From assembly GCF_004138485.1 (NCBI RefSeq), contig NZ_RYEV01000008.1, positions 62,001 through 126,000 of the forward strand: a stretch of DNA of 64,000 nt. The letters run 5' to 3'. The stretch's first letter is position 1; every line of letters begins with the position of its first letter. The position numbers and the translations under genes are program-made. Under the pieces are notes generated by a model that was not told the DNA's origin, did not search any database, and saw only the letters and a list, made by a program, of their open reading frames with translations. This stretch comes from Peristeroidobacter soli. GTDB lineage: Bacteria > Pseudomonadota > Gammaproteobacteria > Steroidobacterales > Steroidobacteraceae. This document shows, piece after piece, positions 52,536 through 61,600 of this stretch.

Positions 52536-52745
52536 ATGAGCCGAGATTTGCGAAAACTGCCGCTGGAAGAACGCATCCGCCTGGTCGGGGACCTGTGGGA
52601 CAGCATTGCGGCAGATCAGGACGCGCTGCCGCTTACCTCACAACAGCAAGCCGAACTCGATCGTCGGCTCGATGCATACGAATCTGATGGTATTCGCGGC
52701 CGCCCGGTTGCGGACGTTATTGCGGATATTCGCAAAACCCTGTGA
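52536..52745 (+). CDS. Antitoxin, addiction-module component family
   Basis: A 69-residue acidic protein of the putative addiction module component family: MSRDLRKLPLEERIRLVGDL then WDSIAADQDALPLTSQQQAE and LDRRLDAYESDGIRG. Such proteins neutralise ParE/RelE-type toxins and bind their own promoter. ATG 52536 is chosen because family similarity begins there; the frame is open upstream through the flanking repeat. It overlaps the toxin start by 4 bp (GTGA), the usual coupling. Confidence 0.88.
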   Translation: MSRDLRKLPLEERIRLVGDLWDSIAADQDALPLTSQQQAELDRRLDAYESDGIRGRPVADVIADIRKTL

Positions 52746-53038
52746 GTTTGACGGTCCGACTCAGGCAAGCCGCCGAGGAGGATCTGGCTGTTGCGACCTC
52801 TTGGTATGAGCGGCAGCGTCGAGGCCTGGGGCAAGAGTTTCTTGATCAGGCCATGGCAGTTTTCAATGCAATCGCTGATCGGCCGTTGCTGTATCCCCTG
52901 GTGCGCAGAAACACCCGTCGCGCTCTGATGGCGCGCTTCCCGTTCGCAGTCTACTTTCGGGTCGAGCCTGACGATATTGTCGTCGTAGCTGTCATGCACG
53001 GGAGCCGGCATCCGCGTCGCTGGCAAAGCCGACCCTGA
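52742..53038 (+). CDS. ParE/RelE superfamily toxin
   Basis: A 98-residue basic protein: SLTVRLRQAAEEDLAVATSW, YERQRRGLGQEFLDQAM, and the terminal strands FPFAVYFRVEPDDIVVVAVM with HGSRHPRRW at the end, the standard ParE/RelE layout. The target is either gyrase (ParE) or ribosome-bound mRNA (RelE); the C-terminal HxxRxPxxW pattern is frequent in ParE-like proteins. Start is GTG in overlap with the antitoxin stop. The pair is bracketed by direct repeats at 52381 and 53058, which suggests it entered or moved as a unit. Confidence 0.88.
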   Translation: MSLTVRLRQAAEEDLAVATSWYERQRRGLGQEFLDQAMAVFNAIADRPLLYPLVRRNTRRALMARFPFAVYFRVEPDDIVVVAVMHGSRHPRRWQSRP

Positions 53039-53057
53039 CTACGACGCGCTGCAGCGC

Positions 53058-53108
53058 CGCTAAATTTAAAATTCAGGGTGGGCTTTGGCCTGTGAAGACG
53101 TACAGTCG
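53058..53108 (+). repeat. Direct repeat flanking the toxin-antitoxin pair (right copy)
   Basis: Identical to 52381-52404 over 24 bases and similar for about 25 more. It lies 20 bp after the toxin stop and 6 bp before the next ATG, 677 bp from the left copy. Confidence 0.8.
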
Positions 53109-53113
53109 GCTTC

Positions 53114-53455
53114 ATGGTCAATCGGCTCCCGCAATCCTCAGATCACTCGTCTTCGAGCCCGTGGGCCAACGCCTTTCGAGACATCCTGATTGCGTCGATC
53201 AACAAGGGGCAATTTCCCCTGGCCATTTTTTGGCTGATCGCGATGTCGCTGATCTGGCGAATACCGCCCGAAGATGTTTCCAGGCTCGTGTTCCGAATCG
53301 TCGATGGGTTGGAACGCTGGGCGCTGCTGGGCTATTTGCTCGCGCTGGTGGTAACTGGCGGCTGGTTTGTCCATGTCAGGAGTCTGCGCCGCGTGATCTC
53401 ACTGGAGTTGAGTCGGAGTTTCGGCGCGCAAAGAATGAAGTCGAGTAGGGGGTAG
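53114..53455 (+). CDS. Small membrane protein, unknown
   Basis: A 113-residue protein with two predicted TM helices (FPLAIFWLIAMSLIW at ~35-50 and WALLGYLLALVVTGGWFVHV at ~69-88) and a basic C-terminus. It begins right after the flanking repeat, and its stop is 2 bp before the next gene, so the two are probably co-translated. No family was recognised. The start at 53114 lacks a clear Shine-Dalgarno. GC content is slightly lower than in neighbouring genes. Confidence 0.6.
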   Translation: MVNRLPQSSDHSSSSPWANAFRDILIASINKGQFPLAIFWLIAMSLIWRIPPEDVSRLVFRIVDGLERWALLGYLLALVVTGGWFVHVRSLRRVISLELSRSFGAQRMKSSRG

Positions 53456-53457
53456 CG

Positions 53458-54009
53458 ATGTACTACTGCATCATGGTCCTGGCCGCGGGTGCCATTCTTC
53501 ACTTTGTATATGAGTCGATCGTCGCGCCGTCGTTGCGGCTCGAACTGCGCCTGGCACTCATTCGATTGGAAGACGAGGTCCGGCTGCTGAGAATTCAAAC
53601 TTCAGCGGGCGCGGGTGAGCAGTTCGACCGGGTCGAGCGTCAGCTGTGTGAGCTGCAGGACTCGATCCATTCGCTGGCCTGCATCCTGTTCAAGTTCGAC
53701 CTGGTCACGATCTACACCCTCTCCAAAGAGATAGATCGCGATGCCGGGCTCAAGCGACGAGTCGAGGCGCGCGCGCGGATCCTGGATGACTGTGTTGTGC
53801 CGAGGGGGCGGGCGCTAAGAAGCGAACAGATTCGCATTGCCACGAAGGCGCTGGCGGTGAATAGCGGGCCAATGCTGCTCTGGTTGGTGGTGCCGGTCTC
53901 GCTTTTCGTCGGCTATCACGCCGTTTTCAACAAGATCAAGAATTCACTGACCGTCCCGGCGCACGATCTCAAGCGTCTGATGCTGGATGAGGAGGCGCTG
54001 GTGGCCTGA
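53458..54009 (+). CDS. Membrane protein with coiled-coil centre, unknown
   Basis: A 183-residue protein. N-terminal TM helix (MVLAAGAILHFVYES), a long helical, charged middle (LRLELRLALIRLEDEVRLLR, VERQLCELQDSIHSLACILF), a C-terminal TM helix (PMLLWLVVPVSLFVGYHAVF) and a short tail. Its last 41 bp overlap the 3' end of the convergent histidine kinase gene. No family was recognised. With the preceding two-TM protein it forms a two-gene unit next to the toxin-antitoxin pair. Confidence 0.62.
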   Translation: MYYCIMVLAAGAILHFVYESIVAPSLRLELRLALIRLEDEVRLLRIQTSAGAGEQFDRVERQLCELQDSIHSLACILFKFDLVTIYTLSKEIDRDAGLKRRVEARARILDDCVVPRGRALRSEQIRIATKALAVNSGPMLLWLVVPVSLFVGYHAVFNKIKNSLTVPAHDLKRLMLDEEALVA

Positions 54010-55465
54010 GTTGTTTTTGCACCGGCAGCACACATCGCACCAACAGGCCCGGGTGATTGTCGAGCAGCTCGATCGAGGCTCGATGTAATCGCATGACCGC
54101 GGCGACCAGGCTCAGGCCCAGGCCGCTGCCGACTTGATCCCGATCTCGCTCGAGCCGAACGAAGGGTTGCAGGATGCGGGCGCGGTCGGCGTCGGGGATG
54201 CCGGGGCCGTTGTCGGCGACGGATAGAGTCAGGGAGTCGTCGAGGGTGCGGACGCTGGCTTCGACCTTGCCGCCTTCGGGCACATATTTGATCGCATTCT
54301 CCAGTAGATTCACCACTGCCTGCGCGAGCAGCTGACGATTGCCGTGAATGGAGGCGGTCGCGTCGCCCTGATATTCGAGGCTGATGTTTCTATTGCCGGC
54401 CTCCGGTTGATACAGCTCGACCAGTTCCTTCGCGAGCGCGGCGACATCCACATCCTCGGTGGGAACGTCGCGACCGCGGCCGTCGGTCTGGGCGATTTGT
54501 AACAAGGTGCCCAATGTCCGTTGTACGCGATCCAGTTCAGCGAGCGTGGCGTCCATGGTCTCGCGAACGTTATCGGCGAGCCCTTCGTGTTGCAGAGACT
54601 CTTCGATGCGCACGCGGGCACGATACAGGGGAGCGCGCAAATCATGGGCGGCGCTATCGAACGTCGTGCGTAACGTCTCGGTCTGCTGCTCGATCGTTTC
54701 GAGCATCCGATTCACGGCGGTGGCGAGCGCATCGAACTCATCGTGCGCGGGCTCGACGGGCAGGCGCTGTGACAAATTGCCCGCCATGATGGATTCACAG
54801 GTCGCAGCCACGGCGCGCACGCGACGGCGGATGCGCCGGCTATAACTCAAACCAAACAACGTGGCGAGCAACACACTCGCGCCCACACCCCAGAACATCG
54901 CCGTTCGCAACCGCGAAGCGAGTCGGCTGCGATCCAGAATGTCGGTGCCGACCAGCAGCCACCGATTGCCAGGCAACCGAATGATTTGTGCGCGCACCGG
55001 ATGCGCGATGGCGCCACCGGCGTCGCTGGCGTCGATTTCGAATTCGACCCAATCGTTGTAGCGACTCACGACCTGCGGCCAGCGGGCCAGATTGCCGGCG
55101 ATGGGAAAGCCGTTGCTTTCGACCAATAGATACACGGCGCCGGATCGACCCCAGCCATCCGCGCGACGATGCAGGGTGGCCACGAGCTGGAGCAGGCCGC
55201 CGCGCGAATAGTCGTCGACCAGATTGTTGACCTCGGAGTTGATGACGGCATCGACTTCGTTGTCGAGTACGCGCGCGGTCAGGAAATAAACGGCGGTCAG
55301 CACCAGGGTGACGCCGACGGCGAAGATCACGATGAACAGCGTGGCGAGCCGCGACGTGGACAGTCGCATGCGCGTTCGCGGGCGCGTGGTCGGCCCGACG
55401 GCATCCGGACGGCCGGAGTCGGTCATGCGTTCACTGCTCTGAAGAACCGTTGTAGTGGCGGCCAT
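53969..55465 (-). CDS. Sensor histidine kinase of the DegP-associated two-component system
   Basis: A 498-residue membrane kinase. TM1 (LFIVIFAVGVTLVLTAVYFL), a periplasmic sensor domain of ~115 residues, TM2 (MFWGVGASVLLATLFGLSYS), HAMP (RRVRAVAATCESIMAGNLSQ), then the H-box with H274 (SAAHDLRAPLYRARV). The ATPase motifs are VNLLENAIKYVPEGG, DNGPGIPDADR and GSGLGLSLVAAVM. ATG 55465 is chosen for an upstream GGGAG; 55495 and 55426 are alternatives. The C-terminal Pro-rich tail (RPPAPPHPASDA) is encoded in the overlap with the convergent membrane-protein gene. It follows its regulator and degP on the minus strand. Confidence 0.9.
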   Translation of the reverse strand: MAATTTVLQSSERMTDSGRPDAVGPTTRPRTRMRLSTSRLATLFIVIFAVGVTLVLTAVYFLTARVLDNEVDAVINSEVNNLVDDYSRGGLLQLVATLHRRADGWGRSGAVYLLVESNGFPIAGNLARWPQVVSRYNDWVEFEIDASDAGGAIAHPVRAQIIRLPGNRWLLVGTDILDRSRLASRLRTAMFWGVGASVLLATLFGLSYSRRIRRRVRAVAATCESIMAGNLSQRLPVEPAHDEFDALATAVNRMLETIEQQTETLRTTFDSAAHDLRAPLYRARVRIEESLQHEGLADNVRETMDATLAELDRVQRTLGTLLQIAQTDGRGRDVPTEDVDVAALAKELVELYQPEAGNRNISLEYQGDATASIHGNRQLLAQAVVNLLENAIKYVPEGGKVEASVRTLDDSLTLSVADNGPGIPDADRARILQPFVRLERDRDQVGSGLGLSLVAAVMRLHRASIELLDNHPGLLVRCVLPVQKQLRPPAPPHPASDA

Positions 55466-55509
55466 TGTACGACGTCTCCCGTCGCCGCCGGCCATCCGGC
55501 CGAACCCGG

Positions 55510-56181
55510 TTATTCCTTCAGGACGTAACCGGCGCCGCGCACGGTATGGATCAGCGGCCGGGAAAACCCTTTGTCGACGGCATTGCGCAGGCGGCTCATG
55601 TGCACGTCAGTGATATTGGTCTGCGGATCGAAGTGCAGGTTCCATACGCCTTCGAGCAGCATGGTGCGCGTGACCACCTGGCCGGGCCGGCGCATCAGGA
55701 ACTCCAGCAGCTGGAATTCCTTGGTGGTGAGGTCGATGTTCTGGCCGGCCCGCGTCACTTTGCGGGCCAGCAGGTCGAGCTCCAGGTCGGAGACCTTGAG
55801 CCGGCTGGCTTCAGCCTGGGCAGTGCCTCGGCGGCTCAGCGCTTCGATGCGCGCGAGCAGCTCGGCGAACGCGAAAGGTTTGGTGAGGTAGTCGTCGCCG
55901 CCGGCTTTCAAGCCATGGACGCGGTCGTCGACCGTGCCGAGCGCGGACAGGATCAGCACCGGGGTGCGATCGTTGCGCTCGCGCAGGGTGGTGATGATGG
56001 TCAGGCCGTCGAGGTGCGGCAGCTGACGGTCCGCGATCACCACGTCGTAATGACGTTGGGTCGCTTTTTCCAGGCCGTCCCGCCCATCGGGGCTGTGATC
56101 GACGCTGTAGCCAATTTCCCGCAGGCTTTTGAGCAGATATTCGGCAGCCTGCAGATCGTCTTCGATGAGCAGTAATTTCAT
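55510..56181 (-). CDS. OmpR-family response regulator of the DegP-associated system
   Basis: A 223-residue regulator: receiver with E8/D9, phospho-acceptor D51 (DVVIADRQLPHLDG) and Lys in DDYLTKPFAF, then a winged-helix domain (IDLTTKEFQLLEFLMRRPGQ, VHMSRLRNAVDKGFSRPLIH, TVRGAGYVLKE). ATG 56181 starts the canonical MKLLLIEDD; a longer in-frame start at 56262 adds Ser/Pro-rich residues. It lies 91 bp after degP and 44 bp before the kinase start. Likely role: envelope-stress control of degP and related genes. This is an inference from context. Confidence 0.92.
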   Translation of the reverse strand: MKLLLIEDDLQAAEYLLKSLREIGYSVDHSPDGRDGLEKATQRHYDVVIADRQLPHLDGLTIITTLRERNDRTPVLILSALGTVDDRVHGLKAGGDDYLTKPFAFAELLARIEALSRRGTAQAEASRLKVSDLELDLLARKVTRAGQNIDLTTKEFQLLEFLMRRPGQVVTRTMLLEGVWNLHFDPQTNITDVHMSRLRNAVDKGFSRPLIHTVRGAGYVLKE

Positions 56182-56272
56182 TCGCGTAACCGGTGAGCCG
56201 ACCGACGACGGCAGCGGGGAGGGACGAGGGGAAGTTTCCGCCATTCGTCGGTCGCTCACCATAGCTACATCC

Positions 56273-57769
56273 TTAGCCGATGCGCACCGGGACGAAGATC
56301 TGCGCGCTGTCTCGTTCGATCAGCAACGCCACGATCTTGCCCTTGGTCTTGCGGGCGGCGACCTTGAGCTCATCCACCGACTTCACGGGCCTGCCGTTGA
56401 CGCCGAGGATGATGTCGCCACGCTGCACGCCGGCGGCCGCCGCCGGGCCGTCCGAGTCTTCGACCACCAGCTCACCCTGGGTGTCGACCTGCGCCTTCTC
56501 CTGCTTCTGCAGCGGGCGGACCACCAGGCCGAGCTTGGCGGTTTCATCGGATTCCACGGCGTCGCGGTTCGCGACCTTGGTGCCCTTGTCGACGATCTCG
56601 ACCGGCTTGGCGCTGATGTGCTTGATGCCGCCTTCACGCCAGACATCGAGATTGACCGTGCTGCCGGGCTTCTTCGAGGCGATCAAGCCAGGCAACTGCG
56701 AGGACTGCTCGATGTCGGTGCCGTCGACCTTGAGGATCACGTCGCCGGCCTTGATGCCGGCCTTGGCGCCCGGGCCGTTCTCTTCGACCATGCCGACCAG
56801 CGCGCCCTTGGGACGGTCCAGGCCGAACGATTCGGCGAGCTGCGCATTCACGTCCTGGATCGAGACGCCGATGCGGCTGCGGGTGACCTTGCCGTTCGAC
56901 ACCAGCTGCTGTTGCACGTTGCTGGCGACATCGATCGGGATCGCGAACGACAGACCCATGTAACCGCCGCTGCGGCTGTAGATCTGCGAGTTGATACCGA
57001 CCACTTCGCCTTGCATGTTGAACAGCGGGCCACCGGAGTTGCCGGGGTTCACCGCCACGTCGGTCTGAATGAACGGCGCGTAGTTGCTGCCGGGCATGGA
57101 GCGCGAGGTCGCGCTGACGATGCCGGCGGTGACGCTGTTCTCGAAGCCGAACGGCGAGCCGATGGCGATCACCCACTCACCGGGACGCAGCTTGGCGGGA
57201 TCGCCGATCTTCACGGTCGGCAGATTCTTGGCATCGATCTTCAACACCGCGACATCGGTGGCTTCATCGAAGCCCACCACCTTGGCGGTGTACTCGCGAC
57301 GATCGGTGGTCTTCACCGTGACTTCGTCGGCATCGGCGACCACGTGCGCGTTGGTCAGAATGTAGCCGTCGGCGCTGACGATGAAGCCCGAGCCTTCACC
57401 GCGGGCCGGCTGCTGATTGCGCGGCATGGGCTGACCGAAGCGACGGAAGAAATCCTGGAACGGATCGTTGGGCGACATGCCGCCGGGCCCTTCGTTGCTG
57501 ACGGGCTGCTGTTTGCCGACCACGGCGACGTTCACGACGGCCGGGCCATAGTGATCGACCAACGACGCGAAATCGGGCAGGGCGGCGGCGACATTGCGCG
57601 GCGACGCCGTTGCGATGGCGGGCGGCGGGCTCGAGGCGGCCGCCTGGGTCGGGTTGTTATCGGCGAAGCTGCCATTGCAGCCGGCCAGCGCGATACCCAG
57701 CAACGTGGCTGCCGAGACCACGGTCGCGCGAGCTCGATTGAAGGGGGCTCGATTCTGTCTGACAAGCAT
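56273..57769 (-). CDS. degP: DegP/HtrA serine protease, predicted lipoprotein
   Basis: A 498-residue periplasmic protease/chaperone. The trypsin-like domain has the triad His142 (LTNAHVV), Asp172 (EATDVAVLKI) and Ser245 (NPGNSGGPLF). Two PDZ domains follow (~285-375, 395-495). The signal ends in a lipobox LAGC with Cys31 and Asn at +2, so it is probably an outer-membrane-anchored lipoprotein, unlike soluble E. coli DegP. ATG 57769 has a strong Shine-Dalgarno GGGAGGAG; a longer start at 57826 is discarded. A Q-rich LoopA-like stretch (residues ~100-122) is present. First gene of degP-regulator-kinase. Degrades misfolded envelope proteins. MucD is the Pseudomonas name for the equivalent. Confidence 0.93.
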   Translation of the reverse strand: MLVRQNRAPFNRARATVVSAATLLGIALAGCNGSFADNNPTQAAASSPPPAIATASPRNVAAALPDFASLVDHYGPAVVNVAVVGKQQPVSNEGPGGMSPNDPFQDFFRRFGQPMPRNQQPARGEGSGFIVSADGYILTNAHVVADADEVTVKTTDRREYTAKVVGFDEATDVAVLKIDAKNLPTVKIGDPAKLRPGEWVIAIGSPFGFENSVTAGIVSATSRSMPGSNYAPFIQTDVAVNPGNSGGPLFNMQGEVVGINSQIYSRSGGYMGLSFAIPIDVASNVQQQLVSNGKVTRSRIGVSIQDVNAQLAESFGLDRPKGALVGMVEENGPGAKAGIKAGDVILKVDGTDIEQSSQLPGLIASKKPGSTVNLDVWREGGIKHISAKPVEIVDKGTKVANRDAVESDETAKLGLVVRPLQKQEKAQVDTQGELVVEDSDGPAAAAGVQRGDIILGVNGRPVKSVDELKVAARKTKGKIVALLIERDSAQIFVPVRIG

Positions 57770-57852
57770 GGATGGCTCCTCCCAATTGGGTTTCCTATGC
57801 AATGCCAGTAAGACGCCCCTTCGCAAGCAAAGTTTGCGTGGCGGAGCCTCTA

Positions 57853-58539
57853 TTACGAGGACTTAATGCTACTGCGTAGTTCTTCCAACTCCTGTCGTAG
57901 GGCAGCGACCTGCGCTTCGAGCGTGTCGACGCGCGTCGTCAGGGAGCTGCGCGATTCGGCCATCGGCGCGTTTGGCTGCGGTTCAGCTCCACCGCCGCTC
58001 GCCTCGGCCGGGGTCAAGGGAATCGCATCTTCACCGCTGAACAAATGCGCATAGCGGGAATCACGACGGCCCGACTCGCGCGGCAGCTGTTTGACGAAAG
58101 GCCCATCCGGGCGCGTCGCCAGATCCTCGAGTGCCGATTCAACCTCGGCCGGGTTGTGCAGCTCGGCCATGCGTGGCACGCGAGTGCGCAGCTCGCCCGG
58201 CGTCTGCGGCCCTCGCAGCAGCAGCTCGCAGATGATCGCGGTCTGCACCGGCGTGAACTCGAACGAGCCGAAGCCGGTGTTACAGAAGCGATGCTGATAC
58301 TTCTGCACCCGGCTGCCGAAGCCCGATTTTTCCAGCACCAGATGCTTTTTCACCAGCCCCTCGACGCTCTCCTGCACGGTGCGCTCGTCCAGGCTCAGCA
58401 CCGGCTCGCGATTGCTTTTCTGATTGCAGGCGTTGAGCAAAGCATTCAACGACAGCGGATATTGATCGGGCGTGGTCAGGGCCTTCTCGATCAGGCAGCC
58501 GATCAACCGGGCTTCCAGGGTGGACAGGTGCGTGTTCAT
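57853..58539 (-). CDS. yceH: YceH family protein (DUF480)
   Basis: A 228-residue cytoplasmic protein with tandem winged-helix domains. The hallmark N-terminus [20 protein letters not shown] and [20 protein letters not shown] is followed by [33 protein letters not shown] and [22 protein letters not shown]-terminal coiled coil ([20 protein letters not shown]) may dimerise it. The molecular role of the family is unknown; a DNA-binding function is only inferred from the winged helices. Stop is 83 bp before the degP start on the same strand; divergent from the 58687 gene. Confidence 0.92.
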   Translation of the reverse strand: MNTHLSTLEARLIGCLIEKALTTPDQYPLSLNALLNACNQKSNREPVLSLDERTVQESVEGLVKKHLVLEKSGFGSRVQKYQHRFCNTGFGSFEFTPVQTAIICELLLRGPQTPGELRTRVPRMAELHNPAEVESALEDLATRPDGPFVKQLPRESGRRDSRYAHLFSGEDAIPLTPAEASGGGAEPQPNAPMAESRSSLTTRVDTLEAQVAALRQELEELRSSIKSS

Positions 58540-58619
58540 GGGCCTCGAAGCTTATGCAGTTTGGTTTGGGGAATATAAAGGATTGCCAGGATCAAGGGCT
58601 TATCGACATCGCCGGCTTC

Positions 58620-58646
58620 TTGGACCGGACTGTAACCGCGTACAAT
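58620..58646 (+). promoter_or_regulatory. Possible sigma-70 promoter for the 58687 gene
   Basis: TTGGAC (58620-58625), a 15-bp spacer and TACAAT (58641-58646) in the divergent region. The -10 matches 5 of 6 bases; the spacer is short, so the call is weak. Confidence 0.35.
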
Positions 58647-58686
58647 TACCGTCCATACCTCGCTCGGGCGCCGAAGCCTTACTACC

Positions 58687-61600
58687 TTGCGCAACCTGTC
58701 CCTACCGCTTGCCACCACGGAGCCGGACGCCGCTGTCGCGGGCCCGGCCGCTCGTCTGCGCGAAATCCCTTACAACTACACCTCGTTTTCGGATCGCGAA
58801 ATCGTGATCCGGCTGCTGGGCGAGTCGTTGTGGACCATTCTGGACGAGCTGCGCGGCGAACGTCGAACCGGCCGTTCGGCGCGCATGCTTTACGAAGTGC
58901 TCGGCGACATCTGGGTGGTGCAGCGTAATCCGTATCTGCAGGACGACCTGGTCGACAATCCGAAGCGCCGCCGTCTGCTGATCGAAGCCTTGCATCACCG
59001 GCTGCACGACATCGAGCGCCGTCGCGACGACGCCGATCCGGATCGCGATCGCAAAGTCGGCGAGCTGTTGCAGGCGGCGCGTCGCGCGGTGGAATCGTTC
59101 GCCAATGATTTCGAAAAACTGGTGCAGCTCCGCAAGCGCGCCCGTCGGCTGCTCGAACGTCACACGCGCGACGACAATATTCGTTTCGACGCGTTCGCGC
59201 GTGTCTCACACGTGACCGACGCGACCGACTGGCGTATCGAATATCCGTTCCTCGTACTGTCGCCCGACACCGAAGCGGAGATTCCCGCGCTGGTGCGCGA
59301 TTGCATCGAGCTGGGCCTCACCATCATTCCACGCGGCGGCGGCACGGGTTACACCGGTGGCGCGATCCCGCTCACACCACTTTCGGCTGTCATCAACACC
59401 GAGAAGCTGGAGCAGCTCGACCCCATCGACATTATCGATATTCCGGGCGCAACGACGCCGGACGCGAAGGTGCCGACGATTTTCAGCGGCGCGGGCGTCG
59501 TCACTCGTCGCGTGTCCGACGCGGCCGAGCGTGAGGGCCTGGTGTTTGCTGTCGATCCGACGTCCGCGGATGCTTCGTGCATCGGTGGCAACGTCGCGAT
59601 GAATGCCGGCGGTAAGAAAGCAGTGCTGTGGGGCACGGCCGTCGACAATCTCATCTGGTGGCGGATGGTCGATCCCGACGGCAACTGGCTCGAAGTGACT
59701 CGCCTCGAGCACAACCGCGGCAAGATTCATGATGTCGAGGTCGCCAAGTTCGAATTGGTATGGAAAGACGGCCGCGACCATCCGCAGCGTGCGCGTGTGT
59801 TGCGTACGGCGCGAGTCGATATCGAAGGCCGCAAGTTCCGCAAGGAAGGTCTGGGCAAGGACGTCACCGATAAATTCCTCGGCGGCTTGCCGGGCGTGCA
59901 GAAGGAAGGTTGCGACGGCGTGATCACGTCGGCGCGCTGGATCCTCCATCGCATGCCGAAGTACACGCGCACCGTGTGCCTGGAATTCTTCGGCCACGCG
60001 CGTCACGCGATTCCGTCCATCGTCGAGATCAAGACGTTCCTCGATAAGGAAACGGGGATCTCTGGCGTACAGCTCGCCGGCCTGGAACATCTCGACGAGC
60101 GCTATCTGCGCGCCGTCGGCTATGCGACCAAGTCCAAGCGCGGTGCCTTGCCGAAGATGGTGTTGCTGGGTGACATCGTTGGTGACAACGATGACGCGGT
60201 GGCGCGCGCCACTTCCGAAGTCATCCGCATCTCCAACAGCCGCGCGGGCGAGGGCTTCGTCGCTGTCAATCCCGATGCGCGCAAGAAATTCTGGCTGGAC
60301 CGCTCCCGCACGGCCGCGATCGCCAAACACACCAACGCCTTCAAGATCAACGAAGACGTGGTGATTCCGCTCGAGCGCATGGGCGACTACACCGATGCCA
60401 TCGAGCGCATCAACATCGAGCTGTCGTTCGCCAACAAGATCAAGATGCTGCGCGAGCTGCGGGACTTCTTCGAGACCGAGCTGCCGCTGGGCAAGGTCGA
60501 CGATCCGGATCTGATCAGCGTCTCTCGCACCGAGTTGCTCGGTGACCGGCAGATCCAGGCGCAGCAGGTGATTGCGGATACGCTCGCGCGCTGGACTTAT
60601 CTCGCCGAGCACTTGGATACGCCGCTGAGTGAGGCGCTGCCTCAGCTGACAACGTTAGGTTTTGCTCCGCTGCGTGGCGACTTCGAGCGACGCGTCGATC
60701 GCGAACCGAACGTTCGCATCTTCGATCTGGTGCAGGATCGCTCGCTGCGCACGTCGTGGAAGACGGAAGTGCGCGCGCATCTGCGTCGCTTGTTCGTGGG
60801 CGGCGCGTGCCTGCCCATCCTCGAAGGGGTCGAGGAAATTCACAAGCGCGTCCTGCGTGGTCGGGTGTGGGTCGCGCTGCACATGCATGCCGGCGATGGC
60901 AACGTGCACACCAACATCCCGGTGAATTCGGACGATTACGAGATGCTCCAGACGGCGAACCGCGCCGTCGAGCGGATCATGGCGATTGCGCGCGACCTCA
61001 ACGGCGTGATCTCCGGCGAGCACGGCATCGGCATCACCAAGCTTGAGTTCCTGACCGATGCGGAGACCGAGGAGTTCCGTCGTTACAAGGATCGAGTCGA
61101 TCCAGACGGGCGCTTCAATAAAGGCAAGCTGATGCCGGGCGGCGATCTGCGCAACGCGTACACGCCCAGCTTCAACTTGATGGGACACGAGTCCCTGATC
61201 ATGCAGCAGTCCGACATCAACTCGATTTCGGACGCGATCAAAGATTGCTTGCGTTGTGGCAAGTGCAAACCGGTGTGCGCGACGCATGTGCCGCGCGCGA
61301 ACTTGTTGTACTCGCCGCGTAACAAGATTCTGGCGACCTCGCTGCTGATCGAAGCGTTCCTGTACGAAGAGCAGACGCGTCGTGGTGTGTCGCTGCGTCA
61401 CTGGGATGAGTTCTCCGACGTGGCCGACCATTGCACGGTCTGTCACAAGTGCGAGAAGCCGTGCCCCGTGAATATCGACTTCGGCGACGTGTCGATGGCG
61501 ATGCGCGATCTGCTGCGCCGGATGGGCAAGAAGCGCTTCAATCCGGGCACGGCGGCGTCGATGTTCTTCCTGAACGCTACCAATCCGCAAACCATCAAGA

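Noticed and set aside
56129-57811. 560-codon frame antisense to degP
   Set aside because: Shadow of the DegP gene, whose catalytic triad and PDZ domains are complete on the other strand.
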